From NCBI RefSeq assembly GCF_022402485.1, contig NZ_JAKRSA010000001.1, positions 1 through 54,773 of the forward strand: a DNA stretch of 54,773 bases, in the 5' to 3' direction. Shown piece after piece: positions 26,326 to 35,109 of this stretch. Numbering within the stretch: position 1 is the stretch's first letter; every line of letters begins with the position of its first letter. The notes below the pieces were generated by a model. The model ran no database searches and was not told the DNA's origin. It saw nothing but the letters and a program-made list of their open reading frames with translations. The stretch comes from Phenylobacterium sp. Lineage in GTDB: Bacteria; Pseudomonadota; Alphaproteobacteria; Caulobacterales; Caulobacteraceae. The translations under genes were made by a program, and so were the position numbers.

Positions 26326-27630
26326 ATGATCCCCCGCTACGCCCGCGCCGAAGCCGCCGACATCTGGTCTCCCCAGACGCGGTTCAAGATCATGTTCGAG
26401 ATCGAGGCGCATGCCGCCGACGCCATGGCCGAGCTGGGGGTGATCCCGAAGTCCGCTGCCGAGACGATCTGGGCCAAGGGCCGGGATGTGATCTGGGACG
26501 CCGAGCGCATCGACACCATCGAACGCGAAGTGAAGCACGACGTCATCGCCTTCCTGACCCATGTCACCGAGGTGGTGGGCCCCGAAGCCCGGTTCCTGCA
26601 CCAGGGCATGACCTCATCGGACGTCAATGACACCGCCCTGGCCGTCCAGCTCAGCCGGGCGACCGACCTGCTGATCGAGGATGTGGATCTGGTTCTGGCC
26701 GCCCTGAAGGCCCGCGCCTTCGAGCACCGCATGACGCCGTGCGTGGGACGCAGTCACGCCATTCACGCCGAGCCGACCACCTTTGGCCTCAAGCTCGCCG
26801 GCCATTACGCCGAATTCCAGCGCGCCAAGGAGCGCCTGGCGATGGCCAAGTTCGAGATCGCCACCTGCGCGATCTCTGGGGCCGTCGGCACCTTCGCCAA
26901 CGTCTCGCCTCAGGTCGAAGCCCATGTGGCCGAAAAGATGGGGCTGGCGGTGGAACCGGTCTCCACCCAGGTGATCCCGCGCGATCGCCATGCTGCCTAT
27001 TTCTGTGCCCTGGCTGTGGTCGCCTCGTCCATCGAGCGGCTGGCTGTCGAGATCCGCCACCTGCAGCGCACGGAGGTCCTGGAGGCTGAGGAGCCGTTTG
27101 ATCCCGGCCAGAAGGGGTCCAGCGCCATGCCCCACAAGCGCAACCCGATCCTGACCGAAAACCTGACGGGCCTGGCCCGCCTGATCCGCTCGGCCGCCGT
27201 GCCGGCCCTGGAAAACGTCGCCCTCTGGCACGAGCGGGACATCAGCCATTCGTCCGTGGAGCGCGGCATCGCGCCGGACGCCACCATCCACATGGACTTC
27301 GCCCTGCGCCGGCTGGCCAGCGTGATGCAGCGGCTGGTGATCTATCCGGAGAACATGGCCAAGAACCTCGACCGCCTGGGTGGTCTCGTCCACTCTCAGC
27401 GGGTGCTTCTGGCCCTGACCCAGATGGGCGCCTCACGGGAGGGCGGCTATGCGGCCGTCCAGCGTAACGCCATGAAGGTCTGGCGCGGCGAGGGTAACTT
27501 CCTCGACTTCCTGAAGGCTGATCCAGAGATCACCCTGGCCGATGAGGACCTCGAAGCCCTGTTCGACCTCGGCTACCACTTCAAGCATGTGGACACGGTC
27601 TTCGCCCGGGTGTTCGGCGAACAGGCCTGA
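26326..27630 (+). CDS. purB: Adenylosuccinate lyase
   Basis: This 434-residue enzyme acts twice in purine synthesis, cleaving SAICAR and adenylosuccinate to release fumarate. It begins MIPRYARAEAADIWSPQTRFKIMFEIE, typical of PurB. It contains GMTSSDVNDTALAVQL, VGRSHAIHAEPTTFG and the signature GSSAMPHKRNPILTENLTG with the catalytic serine. The ATG at 26326 is preceded by a GGAG and matches the family start; the longer in-frame start is not conserved. The other purine genes of the window (purC, purS, purQ, purL) lie downstream but not adjacent. Confidence 0.96.
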   Translation: MIPRYARAEAADIWSPQTRFKIMFEIEAHAADAMAELGVIPKSAAETIWAKGRDVIWDAERIDTIEREVKHDVIAFLTHVTEVVGPEARFLHQGMTSSDVNDTALAVQLSRATDLLIEDVDLVLAALKARAFEHRMTPCVGRSHAIHAEPTTFGLKLAGHYAEFQRAKERLAMAKFEIATCAISGAVGTFANVSPQVEAHVAEKMGLAVEPVSTQVIPRDRHAAYFCALAVVASSIERLAVEIRHLQRTEVLEAEEPFDPGQKGSSAMPHKRNPILTENLTGLARLIRSAAVPALENVALWHERDISHSSVERGIAPDATIHMDFALRRLASVMQRLVIYPENMAKNLDRLGGLVHSQRVLLALTQMGASREGGYAAVQRNAMKVWRGEGNFLDFLKADPEITLADEDLEALFDLGYHFKHVDTVFARVFGEQA

Positions 27631-27640
27631 AGCGATAGCC

Positions 27641-28870
27641 TCAGCCCTGGGCCGGCGCAAAGGCGGCGGCCGGGGCATCCGTCGGTGGGTCCTGCCTGGG
27701 CCGTGACAGGCGGTCAGCCAGACGGAACAGGAAGGGGTTGGCCAGGATCGAGATCAAGGCACCGGCCAGGACCAGGTCATGGGTGTCCCGCGCCATGATC
27801 CCGACGGAGACCCCCACGCCGGCCAGGATGAAGGAGAACTCGCCGATCTGCGCCAGACTGGCGGCGATCATCAGACTCGATCGCTTCTCCACCTTGAACA
27901 GGCTGGTGATCGCCAGGGCGGCGGCAGACTTGCCCACCACGATGATCATCACCACGGCGAGGACCGCCAGGGGGCGCTCCACCAGCACATTGGGGTCAAA
28001 CAGCATGCCCACAGAGACGAAAAACAGCACGGCGAAAGCGTCGCGCAGCGGCAAGGACCGTTCGGCGGCATTCTGACCCAAGGGTGAACTGCTCAGCACC
28101 ACCCCGGCGACAAAGGCCCCCAGAGCAAAGGAGGCCCCGAACACGGCATAGGCCAGATAGGCGATCCCCAGGGCGATGGCCAACACACCTAAGGTGAACA
28201 GCTCCCGGGACTTGGTGTGAGCGATCCGAACCAGCAGCCAGGGCAGAACCCGGGCACCCACGATCATCATGAAAGCGATGAAAACGGTGATCTGCAGCAG
28301 GGTCCCGCCAATGCTGAGGACGAGCCCGCCAGCCGTTCCGCCCGCCTGGCTCAACGCCATTAATGGCACCAGCACCAGGGCGACCACCATCACCAGGTCC
28401 TCAACGATCAGCCAGCCCACGGCGGTCTGTCCGGCTTCGGTCTTCAGCGCCTTACGCTCCTCAATGGCGCGCAGGAGAACCACCGTCGAAGCCACCGAGA
28501 GGGTCAGGCCAAATAGCGCAGCCTCCCCATTGGAGAATCCCAGCAAGCGGCCCGTGCCCCAACCAAGGGCCGTCGCCACTGCGATCTGAACCAGGGCACC
28601 GGGCACAGCGATCCGGCGCACCTTGAGCAGGTCCGCCGGGGAGAAGTGCAGTCCCACCCCGAACATCAACAGAATGACCCCGATCTCGGCCAGCTGGCCC
28701 GCCAGGGAGACATCGGCGACCCAGCCCGGCGTAAAGGGGCCCACCGCAACGCCTGCCAACAGATAGCCGACCAGAGGCGACAGCCTGAGCCGGTGGGCCA
28801 CCATGCCCAGCACGAAGGCCAGGACGAACCCTCCCACCAAGGTCAAGATCAGGGAGTGGTCGTGGGGCAT
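27641..28870 (-). CDS. CPA2-type cation:proton antiporter, membrane domain only
   Basis: This 409-residue inner-membrane protein has about twelve to thirteen transmembrane segments. It has LVGYLLAGVAVGPFTPG, AEIGVILLMFGVGLHFSPADLLKV and a later FSFILAGVGVSVGIM, as in KefB/YbaL-type monovalent cation:proton antiporters. No RCK/TrkA-N regulatory domain follows the membrane part, so it is shorter than KefB/KefC. The ATG at 28870 is preferred to the upstream in-frame start because the hydrophobic core begins soon after. It converges with purB, with stops 11 bases apart. Confidence 0.87.
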   Translation of the reverse strand: MPHDHSLILTLVGGFVLAFVLGMVAHRLRLSPLVGYLLAGVAVGPFTPGWVADVSLAGQLAEIGVILLMFGVGLHFSPADLLKVRRIAVPGALVQIAVATALGWGTGRLLGFSNGEAALFGLTLSVASTVVLLRAIEERKALKTEAGQTAVGWLIVEDLVMVVALVLVPLMALSQAGGTAGGLVLSIGGTLLQITVFIAFMMIVGARVLPWLLVRIAHTKSRELFTLGVLAIALGIAYLAYAVFGASFALGAFVAGVVLSSSPLGQNAAERSLPLRDAFAVLFFVSVGMLFDPNVLVERPLAVLAVVMIIVVGKSAAALAITSLFKVEKRSSLMIAASLAQIGEFSFILAGVGVSVGIMARDTHDLVLAGALISILANPFLFRLADRLSRPRQDPPTDAPAAAFAPAQG

Positions 28871-29117
28871 GGCACTCCCATTGCGGCGTACGGTCGCTGA
28901 TCGGGCCGCGGAAATCGCAAGCCCTTCACCATCCGTGATTTCAACAGTGGGATCAGGGGTAACCGATTGGCGCGACCAGCGCCATCGCCCCACTCAGCTT
29001 GTTCGCCCGAGATAGCGCTGGCGCCTGCCATGGGCCTTTCGGGCAACCACGGATGCTGGCCGAAGGGTCAGGTGAGGTCTCCGTCACTGAGACCCTCACA
29101 AAGACGCGCGCCGTAGC

Positions 29118-29441
29118 CTATTGGCCGGTGCGGTACTGTTCGCGGGCCTGGGCCAGGAACTCATCCATTTTCATGCGGACTTCACCCTCGGTGACCTGAA
29201 CGCCGGAGCCCTTCAGGTCTTCGAAAACCTTACGGAACACGTCCTCTTCGCCAGGCTGCTCCAGATCGGAGCGAACCACCGCCTGGGCGTAGGTCGCCAC
29301 GCGGTCCTCGGCCAGGCCCATCAGGCCAGCCGCCCATTCGCCAAGCATGCGGTTGCGCCGCGCGCTGGCCTTGAATTCCTGTTCCTGATCGAGTGCGAAC
29401 TTCCTTTCGAAGCCCTTCTCACGCTCGTCAAAGGTGGTCAT
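29118..29441 (-). CDS. F1Fo-ATPase inhibitor zeta subunit (DUF1476)
   Basis: This 107-residue helical protein begins TTFDEREKGFERKFALDQEQEFKASARRNRMLGEWAA, the signature of the alphaproteobacterial ATP synthase zeta inhibitor. The basic N-terminal segment inserts into F1 and blocks hydrolysis in Paracoccus; the four-helix domain follows. The ATG at 29441 gives the standard length. It is divergent from purC, with about 270 bases between. Confidence 0.93.
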   Translation of the reverse strand: MTTFDEREKGFERKFALDQEQEFKASARRNRMLGEWAAGLMGLAEDRVATYAQAVVRSDLEQPGEEDVFRKVFEDLKGSGVQVTEGEVRMKMDEFLAQAREQYRTGQ

Positions 29442-29571
29442 ACGGTCCCCGATATGCGGCACATTGCAGGCTGCATACCTCCCGATGCCGCGCCCCGCAA
29501 TCGAAACAGACGAGTTGCCTGTCGTTCGCATCGGGGCTCCGGCGCGGCTTGCTGTGCCGCGTTCACAGGGT

Positions 29572-29600
29572 TTGCGCCCCAGCCGCCCATCCGCTAATTT
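29572..29600 (+). promoter_or_regulatory. Putative purC promoter
   Basis: TTGCGC at 29572 and TAATTT at 29595 are 17 bases apart, a sigma70-like layout, and predict initiation near 29607. The resulting leader would be about 105 nt and would contain the hairpin at 29639-29668. Confidence 0.4.
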
Positions 29601-29638
29601 CATAACGCCTCATGTCGAACGAGAGGCCGAGTCGGAAC

Positions 29639-29668
29639 CGCGCGTGGAGCCCGCTGCGCGCGTTTTTT
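29639..29668 (+). terminator. Intrinsic-terminator-like hairpin in purC leader
   Basis: CGCGCG arms (29639-29644 and 29657-29662), extendable by three inner pairs, are followed at once by six T residues (29663-29668), 47 bases before the purC start. No plus-strand gene lies upstream for it to terminate, so it may be a transcription attenuator. Confidence 0.5.
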
Positions 29669-29714
29669 CATTTCCGATGGCGGCAAGCCCTCGTTCTGGG
29701 AGAAGGCGTTGCAG

Positions 29715-30470
29715 ATGACCCGCCGCAAAAAGATCTACGAGGGCAAGGCCAAGATCCTCTACGAGGGTCCCGAGCCCGGCACCCTGATCCAGTACTTCAA
29801 GGACGACACCACCGCCTTTGACGCGACCAAAAAGGCTGTGCTCGAGGGCAAGGGCGTCATCAACAACCGCATCAGCGAGTTCGTGATGACCCGGTTGAAC
29901 TCCATCGGGGTGCAGAACCACTTCATCAAGCGGCTGAACCTCCGAGAGCAGCTGATCCGGGAAGTGGAGATCATTCCGCTGGAAGTGGTTTGCCGCAACA
30001 TAGCCGCTGGCTCGCTTTCGACCCGACTGGGTCTGCCCGAAGGTCAGCCCCTGCCCCGCTCGATCATCGAGTTCTTCCTGAAGGACGATAAGCTCCACGA
30101 CCCGATGGTCACGGAGGAGCACATCACGGCGTTCAACTGGGCCTCGACCCAGGAGATCGACGACATCATGGCCCTGACGCTTCGGGTCAACGACTACCTC
30201 ACGGGCATGTTCGGCGCGGTTGGCATCACCCTGGTGGACTTCAAAATCGAGTTCGGACGCATCTGGGAGAATGACTTTGGGCGCGTGATCCTGGCCGATG
30301 AGATCAGCCCGGATTCCTGCCGCCTCTGGGACTCCACGACCAATGAAAAGCTCGACAAGGACCGCTTTCGGCGGGACTTGGGCGACGTGATCGAGAGCTA
30401 TACCGAGGTGGCCCGCCGCCTGGGCATCATGAAAGAGATGCCGACCGTGATCCAAGGAGGACTGCACTAG
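29715..30470 (+). CDS. purC: SAICAR synthase
   Basis: This 251-residue ATP-dependent ligase joins CAIR and aspartate in purine synthesis. It has the family start [38 protein letters not shown], then [35 protein letters not shown] and [10 protein letters not shown]. The ATG at 29715 has a GGAGAAGG about ten bases upstream; a TTG two codons earlier is a weaker alternative. The stop overlaps the purS GTG (TAGTG). Confidence 0.96.
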   Translation: MTRRKKIYEGKAKILYEGPEPGTLIQYFKDDTTAFDATKKAVLEGKGVINNRISEFVMTRLNSIGVQNHFIKRLNLREQLIREVEIIPLEVVCRNIAAGSLSTRLGLPEGQPLPRSIIEFFLKDDKLHDPMVTEEHITAFNWASTQEIDDIMALTLRVNDYLTGMFGAVGITLVDFKIEFGRIWENDFGRVILADEISPDSCRLWDSTTNEKLDKDRFRRDLGDVIESYTEVARRLGIMKEMPTVIQGGLH

Positions 30471-30709
30471 TGAAGGCCAAGGTCCACGTCTTCCTCAAGC
30501 CCGGCGTCCTGGATGTCCAGGGCAAGGCTGTCGAGCAGGCCCTGCATGGTTTGGGCTGGACCGGCGTCGAAGGCGTCCGCGTCGGCAAGACCATCGAGTT
30601 CGATCTCGCCGCCCATGACCGCGCCGCAGCTGAGGCCGAGGTCAAGGCGATGTGCGACAAGCTGTTGGCCAACACCGTGATCGAAAGCTACCGGGTCGAG
30701 CTGACGTGA
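30470..30709 (+). CDS. purS: FGAM synthase subunit PurS
   Basis: This 79-residue subunit bridges PurQ and PurL in the three-part FGAM synthase. It reads KAKVHVFLKPGVLDVQGKAVEQALHGLGWTGVEGVRVGKTIEFDL, the standard PurS sequence. The GTG start shares one base with the purC stop. Its stop codon overlaps the GTG of a small lipoprotein gene that separates it from purQ. Confidence 0.95.
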   Translation: MKAKVHVFLKPGVLDVQGKAVEQALHGLGWTGVEGVRVGKTIEFDLAAHDRAAAEAEVKAMCDKLLANTVIESYRVELT

Positions 30710-31092
30710 AGTCTTGGGGCGTCCTGGTGCCTTCGCTTCTGGCGCTTGGCCTCGGAGCATGCGCGCCTTCGGGTCCGGCCCCCGTCACCGCTTACACGCT
30801 CGATTGCACCCAGGGTTTTGACGCCATTCGCGCCGACATACTCGCCCGCCCGAGCGTGAAGCCAGCGCCCGATGCGCCGGGGGAGCCCTATGAGACCTTC
30901 AATGAAGAGAGCGGCCGGGCCTCCTATATTTTCACCAAGCCCGAAGCTCCGGCCCATCCGGCGGTGTTCATCCAGACCGCCACGCGGCGAGATGGGGCCA
31001 GGGTGATGGAACACGAAGGCTGCGCCATGGGCGATCCCGCCGCCTATGACCAACTTCTCGCCTACTGGGAGTCAGTGGCCGCCGCCCGGTGA
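30706..31092 (+). CDS. Small putative lipoprotein inside the pur operon
   Basis: This 128-residue protein has a short signal ending in a lipobox (LLALGLGAC), so it is probably lipidated and exported. The rest includes CTQGFDAIRADILARPSV, PGEPYETFNEESGRASYIFTKPEAPAHPAVFIQTA and a C-terminal GCAMGDPAAYDQLLAYWESV, with two cysteines in the mature part. I do not recognise a family. It begins with GTG overlapping the purS stop (GTGA), so its translation is coupled to purS. The link to purine synthesis is not obvious. Confidence 0.8.
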   Translation: MKSWGVLVPSLLALGLGACAPSGPAPVTAYTLDCTQGFDAIRADILARPSVKPAPDAPGEPYETFNEESGRASYIFTKPEAPAHPAVFIQTATRRDGARVMEHEGCAMGDPAAYDQLLAYWESVAAAR

Positions 31093-31152
31093 CCGCTCTC
31101 CACCCGGCCCTGCCGCCGGCTCAACTCTGGAACGATCAGGTTCGAACGCGAC

Positions 31153-31815
31153 ATGAAAGCCGCCGTCATCGTTTTCCCCGGCTCCAACTGCGACCGCGAC
31201 TGCAAGGTCGCCGTGGAGCGCTCCACGGGGGCCCAAGTGGAGATGGTCTGGCACGGCGATACCGCCCTGCCCTCTGGCCTCGATCTCATCGTCCTGCCTG
31301 GGGGGTTCTCCTATGGAGACTACCTTCGCTGCGGGGCCATGGCGGCATTGTCGCCGGTGATGGCCGAGGTCAAGGCCGCGGCTGAACGGGGCGTGGCCAC
31401 GGTCGGCATCTGCAATGGGTTTCAGGTGCTGTGCGAGGCAGGTCTTCTGCCCGGTGCCCTGCTGCAGAACGAACGGCTGAAATATGTCTGCAAGCCTGTG
31501 ACCCTCGAGGTCACCAACGCCCAGACCCGGTTCACCTCCGGCTATGGCGGCCGGCGCGAAGTGGTCATGACCGTGGGCAACGGCGAAGGAAACTATTTCG
31601 CCGATGAAGCCACCCTCGAGCGGCTTGAGGGCGAGGGCCAGGTGGTGTTCCGCTACCGCGACAACCCTAATGGCTCGGCCCGCGACATCGCTGGCATCAT
31701 CAACCCCAAGGGTAATGTGCTCGGTATGATGCCGCATCCCGACCGGGCCTTCGAGGCCGAGCTGGGCTCCGCCGATGGGGCCCTCCTCTTCCAGAGCGCT
31801 CTGGCCAGCGCCTGA
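31153..31815 (+). CDS. purQ: FGAM synthase glutaminase subunit PurQ
   Basis: This 220-residue class I glutamine amidotransferase supplies ammonia to PurL. It shows [38 protein letters not shown], the nucleophile in [14 protein letters not shown] (Cys87) and the partner histidine in [10 protein letters not shown]. It begins 60 bases after the lipoprotein stop and is probably on the purC-purS transcript. PurL is encoded about 12 kb away at 44147. Confidence 0.96.
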   Translation: MKAAVIVFPGSNCDRDCKVAVERSTGAQVEMVWHGDTALPSGLDLIVLPGGFSYGDYLRCGAMAALSPVMAEVKAAAERGVATVGICNGFQVLCEAGLLPGALLQNERLKYVCKPVTLEVTNAQTRFTSGYGGRREVVMTVGNGEGNYFADEATLERLEGEGQVVFRYRDNPNGSARDIAGIINPKGNVLGMMPHPDRAFEAELGSADGALLFQSALASA

Positions 31816-31888
31816 ACCTGGACCGGCCTTAGCCGGCCCATATCCAGCGAACGACGCAATAGATTGGTCTGATAGCCCCAGGCGGGCT

Positions 31889-33097
31889 ATGCGCTGTGTC
31901 ATGTCTTCTGCTGAGTCCGCCCCGCCGCCGCCCAGCGCCCTGGCCGTCCCGGTCCTCATGGGCGTGGTGTTCCTGAGCCTGATTGGCTTTGGGGTGGTGA
32001 TCCCGCTGCTGCCCTTCTATGCGACGGTATTTGACGCGACCCCTTGGCAAGTGACCTTGATGTTCGCGGTGTTCGCGGCAGGGCAGTTCTTTGGCGAGCT
32101 GATCTGGGGCCGGCTGTCGGACAAGATTGGTCGCAAGCCAGTGATCCTCGGCACCATTCTGATGGCCGCCCTGGGCTATGTGGCCCTGGCCTTCGCCCCC
32201 AACATCTGGTTCGCCATCGCCGCCCGGGCGGTCGCCGGGGTGTTCAGCGGCAATATCTCGACGATCCAGGGCTATATCGTTGATGTCACGCCGCAGGAAA
32301 AGCTGGCCGGACGGCTTGGCCTGATCGGCTCGGCCTTCGGCATCGGCTTTGTGGTTGGGCCCCTGCTTGGGGGGCTCATGGCCCGTCCAGAGCTTGGTGC
32401 CGCGGGATTCCAGCCGCCCCTGCTGACAGCGGCGGCGCTCTGTGTGGCTGGCGCGGTGGGTGCTGCGGTGTTCGTCCGCGAGAGCCGGTCGCGGGCAGCG
32501 GCTTCCGCCCGGCGCCCAGGTCCACTTCAGGCTCTGGCCCAGACCATCGGCGATCCCACCCTTCGTCGGCTCATGGCCGGGACCTTCCTCTCGTTCGCCG
32601 GGTTTTCCGCCATGTGGTCGATCTTCGGCCTCTGGGGCGCTGCCGAGTACGGTTGGGGCCCGAAAATGATCGGCTTTGTCATGGCCTTGACCGGGGTCGC
32701 CGCCGCCACCAGCCAGGGCCTGCTGTCAGGGTGGGCCGTGCGGCGCATTGGCGAGCGGCCCACGGTGCTGATCGGTCTGAGCGTGACGTCAGCCTTTCTG
32801 TTCCTGGAGGCGCTTCGGCCCCCCGTGATCATTGCCATAATCCTGATGATCGTGCTGGTGATCGGCCACACCACCAGTCAGCCCGCCACCTCGGCGCTGA
32901 TCTCCCGCGCCGCCCCCTCAGATCGCCAGGGCGAGACCCTGGGGGCCAACAATGCCTCCAGCGCCGCGGCAAGGGTCCTGGGCCCCGTCATGGCGGGCTT
33001 TCTGTTCTCCGGGGTCGGGACCTGGGCCCCCTTTGTCCTGGCCGGCATACTGATGGTGCCCGCCGCGATCCTCATCGGGCTGCAGGGACGGCGCTGA
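31889..33097 (+). CDS. MFS transporter, TCR/Tet-type drug exporter
   Basis: This transporter of about 402 residues has twelve predicted transmembrane helices. It carries MFS motif A as GRLSDKIGRKPVILG between helices 2 and 3, IIxLLPFYA-like VIPLLPFYATVF in helix 1, and GxxxGPxxGG as IGFVVGPLLGGLM in helix 5, which is the antiporter motif. The closest pattern is the tetracycline-resistance group; the substrate is not determined. The start at 31889 has a weak AGGCGGG upstream; ATG 31901 is an alternative. Confidence 0.85.
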   Translation: MRCVMSSAESAPPPPSALAVPVLMGVVFLSLIGFGVVIPLLPFYATVFDATPWQVTLMFAVFAAGQFFGELIWGRLSDKIGRKPVILGTILMAALGYVALAFAPNIWFAIAARAVAGVFSGNISTIQGYIVDVTPQEKLAGRLGLIGSAFGIGFVVGPLLGGLMARPELGAAGFQPPLLTAAALCVAGAVGAAVFVRESRSRAAASARRPGPLQALAQTIGDPTLRRLMAGTFLSFAGFSAMWSIFGLWGAAEYGWGPKMIGFVMALTGVAAATSQGLLSGWAVRRIGERPTVLIGLSVTSAFLFLEALRPPVIIAIILMIVLVIGHTTSQPATSALISRAAPSDRQGETLGANNASSAAARVLGPVMAGFLFSGVGTWAPFVLAGILMVPAAILIGLQGRR

Positions 33098-33099
33098 CC

Positions 33100-34971
33100 T
33101 CAGGCGGCGTGACGCCCCTGCAGCCGCTCACCGGCCCGTCGCGGCTGCGAATTCAAGGCTGCCGCCCCGATCTTGAACCCGCCCACCAGGCGGCTCAGTT
33201 CCGTGGCTTCCGCTCGCAGGGCATGGCTGGCCGCCGTGGCCTCCTCCACCATGGCGGCGTTCTGCTGCGTCACCTGGTCCATCCGGTTGACCGCGTCATT
33301 GACCTCGTTGAGGCCAATGGCCTGTTCCTGAGCGCTGGCGGCGATCTCCGAGACCAGGGTGTCGATCTGCTCGACCTGGACCACGATCTGACGCAGGGCC
33401 GCCCCGGTTCGTCCGACCAGATCGACCCCGGCACCGACCTGCTGGGTCGAGGTGCTGATCAGCGCCTTGATCTCCTTGGCCGCATCGGCTGAGCGCTGGG
33501 CCAGCGCCCGCACCTCTGAGGCCACCACGGCAAAGCCGCGGCCCGCATCGCCGGCCCGGGCGGCCTCGACGCCTGCGTTCAACGCCAGAAGGTTGGTCTG
33601 GAAGGCGATCTCGTCGATGACGCCGATGATCTGGGTGATTTCAGCCGACGATTTTTCAATGCCGCCCATCGCCGCGATAGCCTGCTCCACGACCTTGCCC
33701 CCCTCGCCGGCCCCCGTTCGAGCGGTGAGTACAGCGGCTCGGGCATCATTGGCCCCCTCGGCGGATTTGCGCACTGTGGCCGTGATCTCATCCAGAGCCG
33801 CAGCGGTTTCTTCCAGGCTGGCAGCCTGCTGCTCGGTGCGCCGGGAGAGATCGTCCGAGGCTCCGGAAATCTCGTCGGCACCAGAGCTGATCTGGCCGAC
33901 ATTGGCACTGATGACCCGCATGGCGTCCTGCAGCTTGGCCACGGCGGCGTTGAAGTCCGCCCGCAGCTGTTCGTACTCGCTGGTGAAGGGGTCATTGAGC
34001 CGATGGGTCAGATCGCCATCGGACAAGCGCGACAGACCCGTGGCCAGGGCATGGACCACGGCGGCCTGGGCGGCCTGGCTCTCTGCGCGCTCCAGTTCCA
34101 CTTGGTCGCGCATAGATGCCTCGCGGGCGTCGCTGGCCTGCTGGGCCTCATGCAGGTTGGCCAGTCGGCGCTGGTTGTCCTGGAAGACCTTCAGGCCTCG
34201 TAGGATGGCGCCCAGCTCATCATTGCGCTCCAGCCGGTCGAGATCTTGCCCCGCCTCGCCCGCCGCCAGAGCCTCTGTGGCGCCGGCAATGCTGTCGATC
34301 GCCCGGCGCACGCCCAGCACGACCACCACCGAAAGACCGGCCACCGCCAGCAGGGTGAGCAGGGAGCCGATCATGAAGACGCGCCCAGCAAGCTGCCCTT
34401 GGGCGGCACTGTCGGCTGCGCGGCGTTCGGCATCGGCCTGGACGGCGCCTGTGGCCTTCTGCAGGGTCTCTGTCATGCGGGCATAGTGCTCTTCGAACGG
34501 CTGCACGAAGGCGACCGCTGTGCCGAAGTCCACCGCCATCATCGACACCACCACCTCAACGCCCCCCCGATAGTCCGTGAGGTCCTGGGCCAGATCGGTG
34601 ACACGGGCCTGTTCTGCGGCCGGAAGGCGAGGTTTCAAGGCCTCCAGGTCGGACTTAATGGCGTCCACCTCGCCCATGAGGGCGGTGAGCTCCGCCGTAG
34701 AGTCCGGGGCGGCAAACGGGTCGGCCGCGCCCGCCTGCCGGGTCAGTAGCTGGTAGATCGTCAAGTGGGCCACAGCGACCCGGCGCGACACGGCCGCCAG
34801 CTCAAGCCCGGTCTGCATATCCTCCTCGACGATACGGTCCAGGGCCTGAGACTGCTGCTGCTGGCTGAAGAAGGCACCACCCGTGACCAAGGCCAGCATC
34901 AGCACGGCGAACAATGGCGCCAGGGCCATCTTCACCACGAGTGACAGGTCAGCAAAGCGAAGCGATCTCAT
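33100..34971 (-). CDS. Methyl-accepting chemotaxis protein 1
   Basis: This 623-residue chemoreceptor has TM1 at about 15-35, a helical periplasmic sensor at about 36-197, TM2 at about 198-220, a HAMP domain and a long signalling coiled coil. The hairpin tip reads [21 protein letters not shown], followed by [23 protein letters not shown]. It ends GERLQGRHAA and lacks a WxxF tail. The ATG at 34971 has GGAG seven bases before it; a TTG at 35022 is weaker. It follows the TonB receptor gene on the same strand, but a terminator lies between. Confidence 0.93.
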   Translation of the reverse strand: MRSLRFADLSLVVKMALAPLFAVLMLALVTGGAFFSQQQQSQALDRIVEEDMQTGLELAAVSRRVAVAHLTIYQLLTRQAGAADPFAAPDSTAELTALMGEVDAIKSDLEALKPRLPAAEQARVTDLAQDLTDYRGGVEVVVSMMAVDFGTAVAFVQPFEEHYARMTETLQKATGAVQADAERRAADSAAQGQLAGRVFMIGSLLTLLAVAGLSVVVVLGVRRAIDSIAGATEALAAGEAGQDLDRLERNDELGAILRGLKVFQDNQRRLANLHEAQQASDAREASMRDQVELERAESQAAQAAVVHALATGLSRLSDGDLTHRLNDPFTSEYEQLRADFNAAVAKLQDAMRVISANVGQISSGADEISGASDDLSRRTEQQAASLEETAAALDEITATVRKSAEGANDARAAVLTARTGAGEGGKVVEQAIAAMGGIEKSSAEITQIIGVIDEIAFQTNLLALNAGVEAARAGDAGRGFAVVASEVRALAQRSADAAKEIKALISTSTQQVGAGVDLVGRTGAALRQIVVQVEQIDTLVSEIAASAQEQAIGLNEVNDAVNRMDQVTQQNAAMVEEATAASHALRAEATELSRLVGGFKIGAAALNSQPRRAGERLQGRHAA

Positions 34972-35029
34972 TTCTGATCTCCATGAACCCGCCGCCCGGG
35001 GCGGGGGCGCAGCCGTCGACAAAAATCAA

Positions 35030-35059
35030 GGGGCCGCGCCGTACTCCTGGCGCGACCCC
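35030..35059 (-). terminator. Rho-independent terminator after TonB receptor
   Basis: On the minus strand, GGGGTCGCGCC and GGCGCGGCCCC arms (35059-35049 and 35040-35030) are followed by a T-rich run TTGATTTTTG. It should end the YfiR-like/TonB-receptor transcript before the chemoreceptor gene. An overlapping alternative stem exists at 35056-35065 with 35074-35083. Confidence 0.75.
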
Positions 35060-35109
35060 CTGGGGCGGCCCCACCCCAGGGGGGAGGGGTGGCGTGGGGC
35101 CGGTTGGGA

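Noticed and set aside
29601..29714. A guanine or other known purine riboswitch in the purC leader
   Set aside because: The conserved purine-riboswitch core was not seen; only a terminator-type hairpin is supported.
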